From Xanthobacter autotrophicus (GTDB lineage Bacteria > Pseudomonadota > Alphaproteobacteria > Rhizobiales > Xanthobacteraceae), in assembly GCF_030015065.1 (NCBI RefSeq), contig NZ_JAIVFN010000019.1, forward strand, positions 1 through 48,588: 48,588 bases of DNA, read 5' to 3'. Both the position numbers and the translations under genes were made by a program. Each line of letters starts with the position of its first letter. The first letter of the stretch is position 1. Below are positions 34,157 to 43,381 of the stretch, in pieces. Under the pieces are notes generated by a model. It had not been told where the DNA came from. It did no database searches and was given only the letters and a program-made list of their open reading frames with translations.

Positions 34157-35764
34157 TCACGGCTCGCGATTGATGATCAGGAAGCTCGGGCCCTGATGGG
34201 CGAGCGCGCGGGCGAGCACGTCGCCGACGCTTTCGGCAGCGTCGATCGTTTCGACGCGGGCGCCGAAGCCCTCGGCGATCTTGCGCATGTCCACATCGGG
34301 ATCGCTGAAGTCCAGGCCGACGAAGTGCGTGGTCGCGATGGTCGTCCCCATCACGTTGCACCACAGGTCCTTCAGCAGCCGGTACTCATTGTTCACGAAA
34401 CAGATGAAGATGGACGGGATGGAATACTTCGCCGCCGTCCAGAGTGCGTGGATCGAGAACAGGCTTCCGCCGTCGCCCACGAAGCAGGCGGCATGCTTGC
34501 CGCTCGCCAGGCCGATGCCGACGCCCAGTGGCAGGGCCCAGCCCAGCCCGCCGCCGCGCGGCGAAAAATGCACGTTCCGGTACCCCAGGCTCACCGCCAT
34601 GTCCTGGACGATGGCGTCCTCGGACGAGCCTTCGGTGACCACATGGGTCTCCCGATCGAGATGGCGCAGCACGGCGAGGATCAGCGCATCGCTCGCGTGC
34701 GATCCGGAAGCGGGGTATTTCGCGTCCAGAGCTGCCTCATCGATCGTCTGTGCGGAGACTTGCGCCGTGTCGGCGCCGAGCGCTGTCGCCAGCGCGTCCA
34801 GAGTCGCATGGATGTCGCCGAGCACGGCCATGTCGCAGGGAAAATCGAAGCCGAGCTGGCTGGCTGCCGGCGCGACCTGGATGACCTGCAATTCCGGCGG
34901 CAGCGCCTGGAGACCGTCATAGGTGAAACTGTCCACCTTCTCGCCGATCAGCAGCATGGTGTGGTAGCGGCCGAGCGTCTCGTTGATCGCTTTCGTGGTG
35001 GGCGGAAGCTGGCCGCGGAAATTCGGATGCAGCGGATCAACCGTGCCCTGCACATGGAAGGGCGCGGCATAGATGTCGGCCCCGAGTGCGGTGGCGATGC
35101 GGCTGACGGCGTCGATGCCGTGCGCCGCGCCCACCGCATAGTCGGCGACGATGGCGAGCTTGCCCCTCGGCACCGCTGCGAGAGCAGCGGCCACCTCGCC
35201 GATGGCGCGCGGCACCGTATCCTCGATGATGCGCGTCTTCTTGAACGTCGTATGCTCGGTCTCCTCCAGCATGAAGTTCATGGGGATGGAGAGGAAAACG
35301 GGGCCGGTCGGCTGGAGCCGCGCATGCAAGTAGCAGCGCTGCAGGGCGACGGCGAGGTCATCCGTGCGCGTTACCTCATAGGCGTATTTGGTGGCGGTCT
35401 CCGCCAACTGGACATTGGGCGCGCCCAGCACCGGATTATGGATGAGGAAGCGGGAATCCTGCTGCCCGTTGATGACCAGCAGCGGCACCCCGGACATGAG
35501 CGCGTTGCGCATGTTGAACATGCCGTTGGCGAGGCCCGGATAGGTATGGAGGCTGACGATGGATGGCTTGCCGGTGATCATCGCGTAGCCCGCGGCGATG
35601 CCGACCGCGCTCGATTCATGCAGCGACAGGACATAGGTGGCCTGCGAGGCCGCCACCGCCGCGAGGAAGGTGGTCTCCGTGGTTCCGGGATTGCCGAAAA
35701 CGAACGGAATTTCATAAGTCTCAAGAAAATCCTGAATGAGCTCGCCGCCGGTCCGTGTCGTCAT
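34157..35764 (-). CDS. ThDP-dependent decarboxylase, benzoylformate decarboxylase (MdlC)-like
   Basis: A 535-residue thiamine-diphosphate enzyme. FGNPGTTE (24-30) parallels the NPGSNE loop of benzoylformate decarboxylase. LHESSAVGIAAGYA holds the cofactor-activating Glu50. SLHTYPGLANGMFN holds His73, equivalent to the catalytic His70. The ThDP/Mg motif runs from GDG (430) to NN (458). It should decarboxylate a 2-oxoacid to an aldehyde, or ligate such units. Acetolactate synthase is less likely because no FAD-site features stand out. GGGGGGAG precedes the ATG. The upstream Dld would make the 2-oxoacid from a D-2-hydroxyacid. Confidence 0.87.
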   Translation of the reverse strand: MTTRTGGELIQDFLETYEIPFVFGNPGTTETTFLAAVAASQATYVLSLHESSAVGIAAGYAMITGKPSIVSLHTYPGLANGMFNMRNALMSGVPLLVINGQQDSRFLIHNPVLGAPNVQLAETATKYAYEVTRTDDLAVALQRCYLHARLQPTGPVFLSIPMNFMLEETEHTTFKKTRIIEDTVPRAIGEVAAALAAVPRGKLAIVADYAVGAAHGIDAVSRIATALGADIYAAPFHVQGTVDPLHPNFRGQLPPTTKAINETLGRYHTMLLIGEKVDSFTYDGLQALPPELQVIQVAPAASQLGFDFPCDMAVLGDIHATLDALATALGADTAQVSAQTIDEAALDAKYPASGSHASDALILAVLRHLDRETHVVTEGSSEDAIVQDMAVSLGYRNVHFSPRGGGLGWALPLGVGIGLASGKHAACFVGDGGSLFSIHALWTAAKYSIPSIFICFVNNEYRLLKDLWCNVMGTTIATTHFVGLDFSDPDVDMRKIAEGFGARVETIDAAESVGDVLARALAHQGPSFLIINREP

Positions 35765-35833
35765 GTTTCTCCCCCCAAATGGTCTTGCCGCAGCATTCCG
35801 GGCGGCTCACACAGCAACTGGCATTCTATACTG

Positions 35834-37633
35834 TCAGCCGTCGCATCGGATGCGGCTTGGTGCAACGTTCTGTCCGCGCGGCATCCAGTGCGCGCATTTG
35901 GTGGTGCGACCGATCCCCGGATTGAATGCGTTGCAGGGATCGAGCGCCTTGAAATGGTCAACCATGGCGGGCTTGGCGAAGTAGAGATGCCCCACATTGT
36001 GCTCGGCGGGATATTCCGCGCCGCGCTCATCGAGGAGTTTCCACATGGCGTGCTCGATTTCCTCGCAATTGCTGCCCTTGGCAACGATATAGTCCTGGTG
36101 GAAGACGTGGCAGAAGAAGTGACCGCAATAGAGCTTGCGGATCAGGTGCTTGTTTATCTCTTCCGGAAGCGTCTCGAACCAGTTTTCGTCGTTGCGGGGG
36201 AGCGCGATGTCCAGCGCGACGATATCCTCCACCTCCTTGTCGTGGACCGCGCGGTAGCGGATGGCGGCGCCGGCGGCGGCGAAGCGGTGCAGGAAGGCCT
36301 TGTCGCCTTCATCGGGCGTGCACTCGAAATAGTCGCCGGTCTTCGAGGGGAAGATCGACTTGAGGTAAGCGCGCGCCTCCGCGATCCCGTCATCGCCCAT
36401 CTTCAGAAGAAGATAGTGCTCGAAGCGGTCGCGATAGTCGGTCATTCGCTTGGGTAGATGCTTGGGGAAGAGATGGCTCAGGGCCTGCAGCATCTTGGCG
36501 CTGAGGTTCTTCGACAGGAACGCGATCCGCCGGCAGAAATTGTCGAATACCGCCTGGAGCGCGAACAGCCGCGGGATCATATCGGTGCCGAGATAGTGGA
36601 TTACCAGGAAGGTGTCCTTGCCGTAGACCTCCGCGCAATCGAAGGAGTCCCGGTGCATGTACTCGCCCTCGATCGGCAGATTCTTGAAGCTTCCGAGGAT
36701 ATGGCGGCGGATGCCTTCGAGCTCGCCGGTGTCGTTCGAGCCGATGTAGAAGACGACCTGTTCCCTCTCCTTCGGGAAGGTGTCGAGGCGCACCGCCATG
36801 AGCATTACCTTGCCGGCGCTGCCGGAGGCCTCGAACAGGCGGCGCGGATCGGCATTGAAGCGGGAGGGGGTTGGCGCCTCGATGTCGCGCACATGGTCCG
36901 CATAGTCATGGTCCGAGGCGGCGCGGGAGGGGTCGTTGACGATGTCGTCGGGGGTGAAATCGCCGCTCTCGATCCGCCGAAGGATCGTCTCCGGGTCGTT
37001 GCCCAGCGCGATGCCCAGATGATTGACGAGATGCAGCCCGCCCGCCTCATCCAGCCGCGCGAACAAAGCGAGCTGGGTGAAGGCCGGGCCACGATGGATG
37101 AGCGCGCCGCCGGAATTGTTGCACACACCGCCGAACACCGAGGCGCCGATGCAGGACGAGCCGATCACCGAGTGCGGCGCCCGGCCGATCTTGTCGAGGG
37201 CCTTTTCCAGGTGGAACAGGGTGGTGCCCGGCAGGCACACCACCTGCGTCCCGTCGTTGATGAGGTGCAGGCCTTCGATGCGCATGGTGTTGATGAGCAC
37301 CACGCCACGATCATAGTCGTCCCCGTCGGGGGTCGAGCCGCCGGTGACCCCGGTGTTGGCCGACTGCATGATGACGATCTTGTCCGCCGCGACGCAGGCC
37401 TTCAGGACGCGCCACTGCTCCACCAGCGAGCCGGGCCGCACCACGGCGACCACCGGGCCGGAACCGAACCTTATGCCGGTGCAAAAGCGCCGCGTGGCCT
37501 CGGGGCTCGTCAGGACATGCGACTGGCCGACGACGTCCCGAAGCTCCGCGATGAGGGTTGCGTCGCCTCCGGCCGCCTCCCGCGCAGAGGCCTTGCCCGC
37601 CGGAACCGTCAGGTCGAGAAATGCAGCATCCAT
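35834..37633 (-). CDS. dld: Quinone-dependent D-lactate dehydrogenase (Dld)
   Basis: A ~599-residue peripheral membrane flavoprotein. The FAD-binding PCMH region shows RFGSGPVVAVVRPGSLVEQWRVLKACV and QSANTGVTGGSTPDG, then GASVFGGVCNNSGGALIHRGPAFT. The Dld-specific C-terminal cap includes HRFAAAGAAIRYRAVHDKEV and CGHFFCHVFHQDY, with the terminal DPCNAFNPGIGRTTK. It oxidises D-lactate, or a related D-2-hydroxyacid, and passes electrons to quinone. Start: the ATG at 37631-37633 lies ten bases after AAGGGGG. The ATG at 37642 is only three bases from it and is less likely. The C-terminal extension WMPRGQNVAPSRIRCDG is unusual. Confidence 0.93.
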   Translation of the reverse strand: MDAAFLDLTVPAGKASAREAAGGDATLIAELRDVVGQSHVLTSPEATRRFCTGIRFGSGPVVAVVRPGSLVEQWRVLKACVAADKIVIMQSANTGVTGGSTPDGDDYDRGVVLINTMRIEGLHLINDGTQVVCLPGTTLFHLEKALDKIGRAPHSVIGSSCIGASVFGGVCNNSGGALIHRGPAFTQLALFARLDEAGGLHLVNHLGIALGNDPETILRRIESGDFTPDDIVNDPSRAASDHDYADHVRDIEAPTPSRFNADPRRLFEASGSAGKVMLMAVRLDTFPKEREQVVFYIGSNDTGELEGIRRHILGSFKNLPIEGEYMHRDSFDCAEVYGKDTFLVIHYLGTDMIPRLFALQAVFDNFCRRIAFLSKNLSAKMLQALSHLFPKHLPKRMTDYRDRFEHYLLLKMGDDGIAEARAYLKSIFPSKTGDYFECTPDEGDKAFLHRFAAAGAAIRYRAVHDKEVEDIVALDIALPRNDENWFETLPEEINKHLIRKLYCGHFFCHVFHQDYIVAKGSNCEEIEHAMWKLLDERGAEYPAEHNVGHLYFAKPAMVDHFKALDPCNAFNPGIGRTTKCAHWMPRGQNVAPSRIRCDG

Positions 37634-37888
37634 GGCACCCATTCCCCCTTGCGTAGCCTGTGGCCCCCGACAGGATTCATCGAGCGGCTAGATCGGGCGG
37701 TCCCGCTGTCGGCCGGCCAATGCGGCTTCCGACAAGGATCGATGGCCTCAGCCTATTTTGATGCCCGCTGTGCAGCATCGCCAGAAGTGGTGATGCTGCA
37801 CATTCCCGCGGCGCCCCATTCGCGGGCTGTTGCCCCGATCGAACCGCTCATGGCCGATCTACCAGCCCCGATGGTCCGGCGCCCGTTC

Positions 37889-38563
37889 TCAGGCCCGCAT
37901 TCCGCTCGTCTCTCTCCTGCTCTTGAGCAGCGCTTCCATGAAGATTGGCTCCCAGGTGAGGATGTGGTTCCGCATAAGCTCCCGGATGCCGTCCACGTTG
38001 CCCGCCTCGGCGAGGGCGATGAGCTGGTAATGTTCGCCCACGGATGCGGCCTGCCGCTCGAGCCCCGCGCGCGACGAGATGCCGTGGAGACGCATCTTGT
38101 CGCGCAGGCCCATGGCCATCTCCGTGAGCAGTGCATTCTCGGCCGCGCCGATGAAGGCCATGTGGAAATTGCGGTCGTTCTCCAGGTAGCCGTAGAGATC
38201 GTCATTCTCCACGGCCGTGCCGATCGCTTCGGCGAGGCCGGTGAGCTGCTCGATGAGCTTTTTTTTCTTCCGCGGCTTGAGGGCGAACAGTTCGGCTGCG
38301 TGCACCTCGAGCAGGCTGCGCATGTCGAACAGGTTGCGCAGATCGTCCACCGTGGGCTCCACGACCTTGAACCCGCGATTGCGCATGGGCTCGATGAGGC
38401 CGGTACGTGCCAGCTCCAGCAGCGCTTCCCGCACGGGAGTCGTGGACACGCCGAGGTCGGCCGCCAGGGTCGGCACGGAGTACATCTTACCCGGGCCGCT
38501 TTGGCCTGAAATGATCTCCGACCTCACCTGCCGCAGCACCTGTTCACGCAAATTCGGATCCAT
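37889..38563 (-). CDS. GntR-family regulator (FCD type)
   Basis: A 224-residue regulator from MDPNLREQVLRQV. An in-frame start at 38596 would add 11 residues. The helix-turn-helix is YSVPTLAADLGVSTTPVREALLELARTGLIEPM. The FCD effector domain carries NDRNFHMAFIGAAEN and VGEHYQLIALAEAGN, with likely metal-binding Asp/His residues. A lysine cluster, PRKKKKLIEQL, interrupts the first effector helices. It sits between the dld operon and the divergent rubredoxin operon, and probably controls one or both. It is distinct from the paralogous GntR pair further left. Confidence 0.9.
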   Translation of the reverse strand: MDPNLREQVLRQVRSEIISGQSGPGKMYSVPTLAADLGVSTTPVREALLELARTGLIEPMRNRGFKVVEPTVDDLRNLFDMRSLLEVHAAELFALKPRKKKKLIEQLTGLAEAIGTAVENDDLYGYLENDRNFHMAFIGAAENALLTEMAMGLRDKMRLHGISSRAGLERQAASVGEHYQLIALAEAGNVDGIRELMRNHILTWEPIFMEALLKSRRETSGMRA

Positions 38564-38778
38564 TATCCGCCCATAGTTGGTGCCGCTGGGGCACAATTGG
38601 TAGCGCTCTACAATAATGCGTCACTGCGCGCCGTGCAAGCAACGCCAGCGGGGACGGCGCCTGAGATCGCGGGAAAAGTCGGCACTTTGGCCCCTGCATA
38701 AACTTTGCGCTTGCCGCCAGTGGCGCGCCAATCTACAACGTGACGTGTGACGCGCTACTGTAATGCAGGATACTCACC
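38564..38778. promoter_or_regulatory. Divergent intergenic region, GntR versus rubredoxin operon
   Basis: A 215-bp gap with no gene. Near the GntR start it contains TTGGTGCC-N4-GGGCACAA (about 38577-38596), an imperfect inverted repeat, and a second TTGGT copy 18 bp on. These are possible FadR-type half-sites. On the other side GTGACGTGTGACG is a short direct repeat before the rubredoxin start. Neither is strong, and promoter boxes are not clear. Confidence 0.35.
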
Positions 38779-38994
38779 ATGAATGCGCCTCTCAAGCGAT
38801 GGCTCTGCCTCGGGTGCGGCTTTTCGTATGACGAATCCCTCGGCCTTCCGGAACACGGGCTGGCGCCCGGCACCCGCTGGGCTGATGTCCCCGACGACTG
38901 GGTCTGCCCCGATTGCGGCACGCCCAAGAGCCAGTTCGAAATGGTGGAGATGGGCTACGCCGAAGGCGGCGCCGATCTGGCGCGCATCGCCTGA
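38779..38994 (+). CDS. Rubredoxin
   Basis: A 71-residue iron protein with the four Fe(SCys)4 ligands Cys10, Cys13, Cys43 and Cys46, in [12 protein letters not shown] and [15 protein letters not shown]. The aromatic/Gly framework [13 protein letters not shown] is typical. The tail after residue 55 ([13 protein letters not shown]) exceeds the family core. Rubredoxins carry single electrons to alkane hydroxylases or dioxygen/nitroreductive enzymes. No rubredoxin reductase or alkane hydroxylase is present here, so its partner is unknown. It is the first gene of a plus-strand unit with the pirin-like cupin, 27 bp apart. Confidence 0.93.
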   Translation: MNAPLKRWLCLGCGFSYDESLGLPEHGLAPGTRWADVPDDWVCPDCGTPKSQFEMVEMGYAEGGADLARIA

Positions 38995-39021
38995 GCGCGC
39001 AACAATTCCGGGAGATAAACC

Positions 39022-39831
39022 ATGCCCAAATCCTTTGTGCTCCGGGCGAACGAGCGTGGCCACGACGTGATCTATTCTGACGGAAGCGCCTCGTCTTATG
39101 TGGCCGGCCACCCTGGCAGCTATATCGCCCGCGACTCCAGCTTCAACTTTCATCAATACCAAAGTGGGCGACCCGGCTTCGGCACCGTCCGCGTGTTCGG
39201 CGATGAAGTGTTCAATGGTGCCGGCTGCGGCTACAACATGCACCCGCACCATAATTTCATCATCTGCGCGTTCGTGCTGGAAGGCGAGCTGACCCACATC
39301 AACACCGCTGGCCGCGGCACCGTGGACCAGCTGCGGCAGGGCGATTACTATGTTTTCTCGGCCGGCTCGGGCGGCAAGCACTGCGAGCTGTCGATCAGTC
39401 CGGAGAACATGAACGCCATTTACCTGTGGCTCATGCCCGGCCAGCTCTATCTGCCGCCGAGCTACCATCGCGCCCACTTCGACATCCGCACCCGGCGCAA
39501 CCGGATCGCTCAGCTCGTGGGCGACGCGGACGGCGCGCTGCCGGTGTCTCAGGACCTGCGCGTCTCGCGTCTGGTGACCGACCGCGCCGGACGCTTCACC
39601 TACACCCCACGCACGCCGGAGCACGGCGTTTATGTGTTCGTCGCAGAGGGCGGCGCCACCGTGAACGACGTCGCGCTCGCGCGTCGCGACAGCCTGGGCA
39701 TCAGCGGCGTCGAGGCCCTCGCGATCGAGGCTCCCGACAGCTCCGACATCTTCTTCGTCGAGACCGCCATGCTCGACGATGCCCGTATCCGCGCCTGGGA
39801 AAAGGCCCACGGAGCCGACCTCCTCGACTGA
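39022..39831 (+). CDS. Pirin-like bicupin protein
   Basis: A 269-residue protein matching the pirin/YhhW group. GFGTVRVFGDEVFNGAGCGYNMHPHHNFIICAFVLEGELTH supplies two metal-binding His in HPHHN and a third in LTHIN. GDYYVFSAGSGGKHCELSI supplies the Glu ligand. The C-terminal cupin half (YTPRTPEHGVYVFVAEGGATVN) lacks metal ligands, as in the family. Bacterial pirins can oxidise quercetin-like flavonols or modulate other enzymes. GGGAGATAAACC precedes the ATG. Its place between rubredoxin and a tautomerase suggests a catabolic oxygenase or accessory role. Confidence 0.82.
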   Translation: MPKSFVLRANERGHDVIYSDGSASSYVAGHPGSYIARDSSFNFHQYQSGRPGFGTVRVFGDEVFNGAGCGYNMHPHHNFIICAFVLEGELTHINTAGRGTVDQLRQGDYYVFSAGSGGKHCELSISPENMNAIYLWLMPGQLYLPPSYHRAHFDIRTRRNRIAQLVGDADGALPVSQDLRVSRLVTDRAGRFTYTPRTPEHGVYVFVAEGGATVNDVALARRDSLGISGVEALAIEAPDSSDIFFVETAMLDDARIRAWEKAHGADLLD

Positions 39832-39867
39832 GGCCGTGCCCGGCGATCCATCCCAAGGGAGACGACA

Positions 39868-40446
39868 ATGCCGATCATGGACGTGCGCTATGCCGCCGGG
39901 ACGCTCGATGCAGCGGCGAAAGCCGATCTTGCCGCCTGCCTCACCGACGTGCTCATCAAGATGGAGGGCGGCGCCAACACACCCGGCGGGCGTGCGTTCG
40001 CCTGGGTGTTCTTCACCGCGTTCGCTGCGGATGACTGGTGGATCGGCGGCCGCACCGATGGGACCTACGTGACCGGTCCGGGCAAGTTCCTGGTCAATGT
40101 CTTCATCCCCGAAGGCTACATGAACGTCGCGCACAAGAACGAGGTTCATGCCTGGGTGGCGGAAGCGATCGCCGGGGCGACCGGCTGCTCCGATCCCGCC
40201 GGCAGCCTGCTCACCGTCATCAACGAGGTGACCGAGGGCAATTGGGGAGACGGCGGCCAGCCCATCAGCCTGGAATCCATCGCCAGGACGGTGGGCCAGG
40301 ATGGCGGCCCCCGGTCGCTCTGGTCGCGCGCCTATTTCGAGGCCAAGGCGCGGGCCATGGTGGCGGCGGGTTATCCGGGCGACACTGGCGGAATGCTGCC
40401 CTCGCTGCGGCCGCGGCTGCTGGCAGCGGCCGCAGACCCGGCCTGA
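39868..40446 (+). CDS. Tautomerase-superfamily protein, probably two beta-alpha-beta units
   Basis: A 192-residue protein starting MPIMDVRY, so the mature N-terminus is the catalytic Pro1 of the 4-oxalocrotonate tautomerase superfamily. The first unit, TLDAAAKADLAACLTDVLIKMEGG, is the expected helix. A second unit, KFLVNVFIPEGYMNVAHKNEVHAWVAEAIAGATG, starts without Pro. This matches the fused cis-CaaD/MSAD/MIF-like architecture, in which only one Pro is active. An Ala-rich C-terminal extension is added. The substrate may be a 2-hydroxymuconate-type or oxoacid enol. GGGAGACGAC precedes the ATG. Confidence 0.7.
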   Translation: MPIMDVRYAAGTLDAAAKADLAACLTDVLIKMEGGANTPGGRAFAWVFFTAFAADDWWIGGRTDGTYVTGPGKFLVNVFIPEGYMNVAHKNEVHAWVAEAIAGATGCSDPAGSLLTVINEVTEGNWGDGGQPISLESIARTVGQDGGPRSLWSRAYFEAKARAMVAAGYPGDTGGMLPSLRPRLLAAAADPA

Positions 40447-40548
40447 TAACCGGCGCCGGGATCGGCGCGCCTCTGCACAACCGGCCGAAGCGCGGAGACA
40501 CGCGCGCGGCCTCCTGCCACACTCCAGAGAAGACGTGAGGGGAACTTC

Positions 40549-41610
40549 GTGACCGACCAGACCATCTTGGGCCATGTCATGGATCGCAGGCGCCTCCTTG
40601 GTAGCGCAGCCGTCCTTGGCGCGGCCGCCCTCCTTCCCCGCACCGCCCGCGCGCAGAGCGGCGAGCTCGTCGTCTCAAACTGGGGCGGCGACTGGAACCA
40701 GCGCATCGCCCAGGGCTTCGAGGAGCCGGCTTTCGCCGCCTCCGCCATGCGCATCATCCACGATCTCGCACCCGTGCCGGAGCGCAAGGCGAAGCTGCTG
40801 GCGGAGCGGCGCCTGCCGCGCTCCAGCGTCGATGTGACCTGGCTGAGCGACGCCGATGCCTATGAGATGAGCGCCCAGGGCGTTCTCGAAACCCTCGACA
40901 TGTCGCGCATCCCGAGCGCGAGCCACATCATTCCCTCGCTGCGGCGCCCCTATTTCATCCCCGCCGCCTATGGCGGCGTGGTGCTGATCTACAATCCCGC
41001 CCGCATCCCCGAGCCGCCGACCAGCTTTGCCGACCTGTGGAACCCGAAATACGCGGGGCGCGTCGGCATCATCGACCAGCTCTACTTCAACTACATCTAT
41101 GCCGCCGCGCTCGGCCACGGCGGCTCCATGAGCGATGTCAGCAAGGCGTTTCCGGCCCTGCTGGAGCTGAAGAAGACGGTGCAGCCGCGGCTCTATCCCT
41201 CTCATCAGGCGCTGGCCGCGGCGTTCAAGGCGGAGGAGGTCTGGATCTCCGTCAACTACAGCGCCCGCGCCATCCAGTGGGAGAAGGAGGGCTTGCCGAT
41301 GCGCTGGTCCTATCCGAAGGAAGGCGCCGTCGCCATCGCGTTCGGCGCGGGCATCCCGAAGCGGGCGCGCAACGTGGACGGCGCCTACGCCTATCTGGAG
41401 GCGATGATCCAGCCCAAGGCCATGGGGGCCATCTCCCTCGCCACCTCCTATGCCGTAGCCACCGACAATGCCGACGTCCCCGTGGAGGATCGCAAGCGCC
41501 TCGAATTCACCGCCGACCAGATCGCGAAGCTCAATTTCGTCGACTACCCGTATGCGGCGAAGAGCGACGCCCAGTGGATCGAGTGGTGGAACAAGGAATT
41601 CAAGGCGTGA
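40549..41610 (+). CDS. Polyamine-type ABC transporter substrate-binding protein
   Basis: A 353-residue extracellular solute-binding protein of the PotD/spermidine-putrescine class, from a GTG start with GAGGGGAA upstream. The Tat-like signal is MDRRRLLGSAAVLGAAALLPRTARAQ (11-36). The mature part begins GELVVSNWGGDWNQRIAQGFEEP and includes YGGVVLIYNPARIPEPPTSFADLWNPKYAGRVGI. The four transporter genes follow without gaps, the permease start overlapping this stop by GTGA. Ligands in this group include polyamines but also other cations and acids, so the substrate is open. Confidence 0.9.
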   Translation: MTDQTILGHVMDRRRLLGSAAVLGAAALLPRTARAQSGELVVSNWGGDWNQRIAQGFEEPAFAASAMRIIHDLAPVPERKAKLLAERRLPRSSVDVTWLSDADAYEMSAQGVLETLDMSRIPSASHIIPSLRRPYFIPAAYGGVVLIYNPARIPEPPTSFADLWNPKYAGRVGIIDQLYFNYIYAAALGHGGSMSDVSKAFPALLELKKTVQPRLYPSHQALAAAFKAEEVWISVNYSARAIQWEKEGLPMRWSYPKEGAVAIAFGAGIPKRARNVDGAYAYLEAMIQPKAMGAISLATSYAVATDNADVPVEDRKRLEFTADQIAKLNFVDYPYAAKSDAQWIEWWNKEFKA

Positions 41611-42530
41611 GCGCGCTCGCCATCACCGGGGAGGACAGCCTGACCGGTGGACAGCCGGCCCCGGGCTGCCCCGGCCGCCGGCGCCGGCGCTCGACCGCCG
41701 GCTGGCTGCTTTTTCCCAGCCTGACGCTGGTGCTGGCGGGCCTGATCCTGCCGCTGGCCCTCATGGCCCGTACCAGCGTCGCCCATTTCGATGCCGCCTC
41801 ACCGGATCTCGCGGGCTTCACGCTGGACAACTATGTCCGCTTCTTCGGCGAGCCGTTCTATCTGATGATCCTCGCCCGGACGCTGGTGGTCGCGCTGAGC
41901 TGCACGGCCATCTGCCTGGTCCTCGGTGTCCCCGCAGCGTTCGTCATCAGCCGGGTCGAGAGCCGCGCGCTGAAGACGGTGCTCATCCTCGCCACGATCA
42001 TTCCGCTGCTCATGGGGAACGCGGTGCGCGCGGCGGGCTGGATGGTTCTGCTCGCCGACAAGGGACTGATCAATTCGGCGCTCCTGTCCGCCGGGCTCAT
42101 CGCCGAACCGGTCCGTATCCTCTACACCGGATCAGCGGTGGTGATCGGCCTCATCGCCGTGCTGCTGCCGTTCATGGTGATCTCGCTCGAGAGCGTGTTC
42201 GAGAACATCGGCACGGCCTATGAGGAAGCCGCCCAGACCATGGGTGCGCCGCCGTGGACGGCCTTCTTCCGCGTGACCCTTCCGCTCGCGATGCCTGGCA
42301 TCTTCTCCGGTTGCCTGTTGTGCTTCGTGCTAGCGATGAACGCTTATGCGACGCCGGTCCTCATCGGTGGGCCCTCGTTCCAGATGATGGCGCCGAAGGT
42401 CTTCGAGCAGGCGATCAAGGTGTACAACTGGCCGTTCGCCGCCACCATCGCTCTGGTGCTGATGGCCGTGACGCTGGCGCTGAGCGTCGCCTCCAGCCTT
42501 GCGCTGCAGAAGCGCTACGGAGTGCTGTGA
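41607..42530 (+). CDS. ABC transporter permease (PotB-like)
   Basis: A 307-residue permease beginning at a GTG overlapping the previous stop (GTGA). It has a Pro/Arg-rich N-terminal tail (PAPGCPGRRRRRS) and six predicted spans. The cytoplasmic EAA loop is EEAAQTMGAPPWTAFFRVTLPLAMPG, which docks onto the ATPase. Spans are seen at WLLFPSLTLVLAGLILPLAL and TVLILATIIPLLMGNAV. It forms the pore with the next gene's product. Confidence 0.9.
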   Translation: MSALAITGEDSLTGGQPAPGCPGRRRRRSTAGWLLFPSLTLVLAGLILPLALMARTSVAHFDAASPDLAGFTLDNYVRFFGEPFYLMILARTLVVALSCTAICLVLGVPAAFVISRVESRALKTVLILATIIPLLMGNAVRAAGWMVLLADKGLINSALLSAGLIAEPVRILYTGSAVVIGLIAVLLPFMVISLESVFENIGTAYEEAAQTMGAPPWTAFFRVTLPLAMPGIFSGCLLCFVLAMNAYATPVLIGGPSFQMMAPKVFEQAIKVYNWPFAATIALVLMAVTLALSVASSLALQKRYGVL

Positions 42531-42532
42531 CC

Positions 42533-43372
42533 ATGACCGGCTCGCGCTCCCCCTTTCCGCGCTCCTGGTCGGACAGGTCGTTCTGGCCGGTCATCGTGGG
42601 CGGCTGCGTCGCGGCCTTCGTCATGGTGCTCTCGCCGCTGGCAGCGATCATCTGGGTCAGCTTCTTCGAGAACAAGATCATCAGCTTTCCACCGACCGGC
42701 TACACCTTCGACTGGTATCGGGCCGCAGCGGCGATGCCCCAGTTCCGCGACGGCTTCTTCACCAGCCTGGAGCTGGGCCTCGTCGCGATGCTGGTGAGCC
42801 TTGTTATCGGTGTGCCGGCGGCCCTTGTGCTGGCCCGGGGGCGCTTCCCCGGGCGTGAGGCGATCCAGTCGCTGCTGCTGGCGCCGCTCATCGTGCCCGG
42901 AATCGTGGCGGGGGCAGCGCTCTATATGTTCCTGATCGAGGTGGAACTGGCGAGCGGCGTTCAGGTCGCAATGACCTTTACCGGCCTCGCCATCGCCCAC
43001 AGCCTGATCGCGCTGCCCTGGACGGTGCGGCTGGTGACGGCCTCGCTGGTGGGCCTCGACCCGCAACTGAAGGAAGCCGCGCTCACCATGGGTGCGCGGG
43101 AGTTTACCGCGTTCCGGCTGGTGACATGGCCTCTCATCCGGCCCGGGGTGGTGGCGGGCGCGCTGTTCGCCTTCATCGCATCCTTCGTGGACCTTGAGAA
43201 ATCCCTGTTCCTGGTGGGGCCGGGCATGACGACGCTGCCCATCGTCATCGTCAACTATCTGGAGTGGAGCATCGACCCGACCATCGCCGCGGTCGCCACC
43301 GTCCAGATCGCCATCATTTCGGCGGGCCTCGTCCTGACCGACCGCTACTTCAAGCTCGCGCGCGCATTTTGA
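42533..43372 (+). CDS. ABC transporter permease (PotC-like)
   Basis: A 279-residue membrane protein, two bases after the first permease stop, starting MTGSRSPFPRSWSD. Six spans are evident (PVIVGGCVAAFVMVLSPLAAI is the first). The EAA loop is KEAALTMGAREFTAFRLVTWPLIRPG. It is the second half of the heterodimeric channel. Start ATG 42533 is chosen since the upstream open frame lies wholly inside the other permease gene. Confidence 0.9.
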   Translation: MTGSRSPFPRSWSDRSFWPVIVGGCVAAFVMVLSPLAAIIWVSFFENKIISFPPTGYTFDWYRAAAAMPQFRDGFFTSLELGLVAMLVSLVIGVPAALVLARGRFPGREAIQSLLLAPLIVPGIVAGAALYMFLIEVELASGVQVAMTFTGLAIAHSLIALPWTVRLVTASLVGLDPQLKEAALTMGAREFTAFRLVTWPLIRPGVVAGALFAFIASFVDLEKSLFLVGPGMTTLPIVIVNYLEWSIDPTIAAVATVQIAIISAGLVLTDRYFKLARAF

Positions 43373-43381
43373 GGAACGAAG

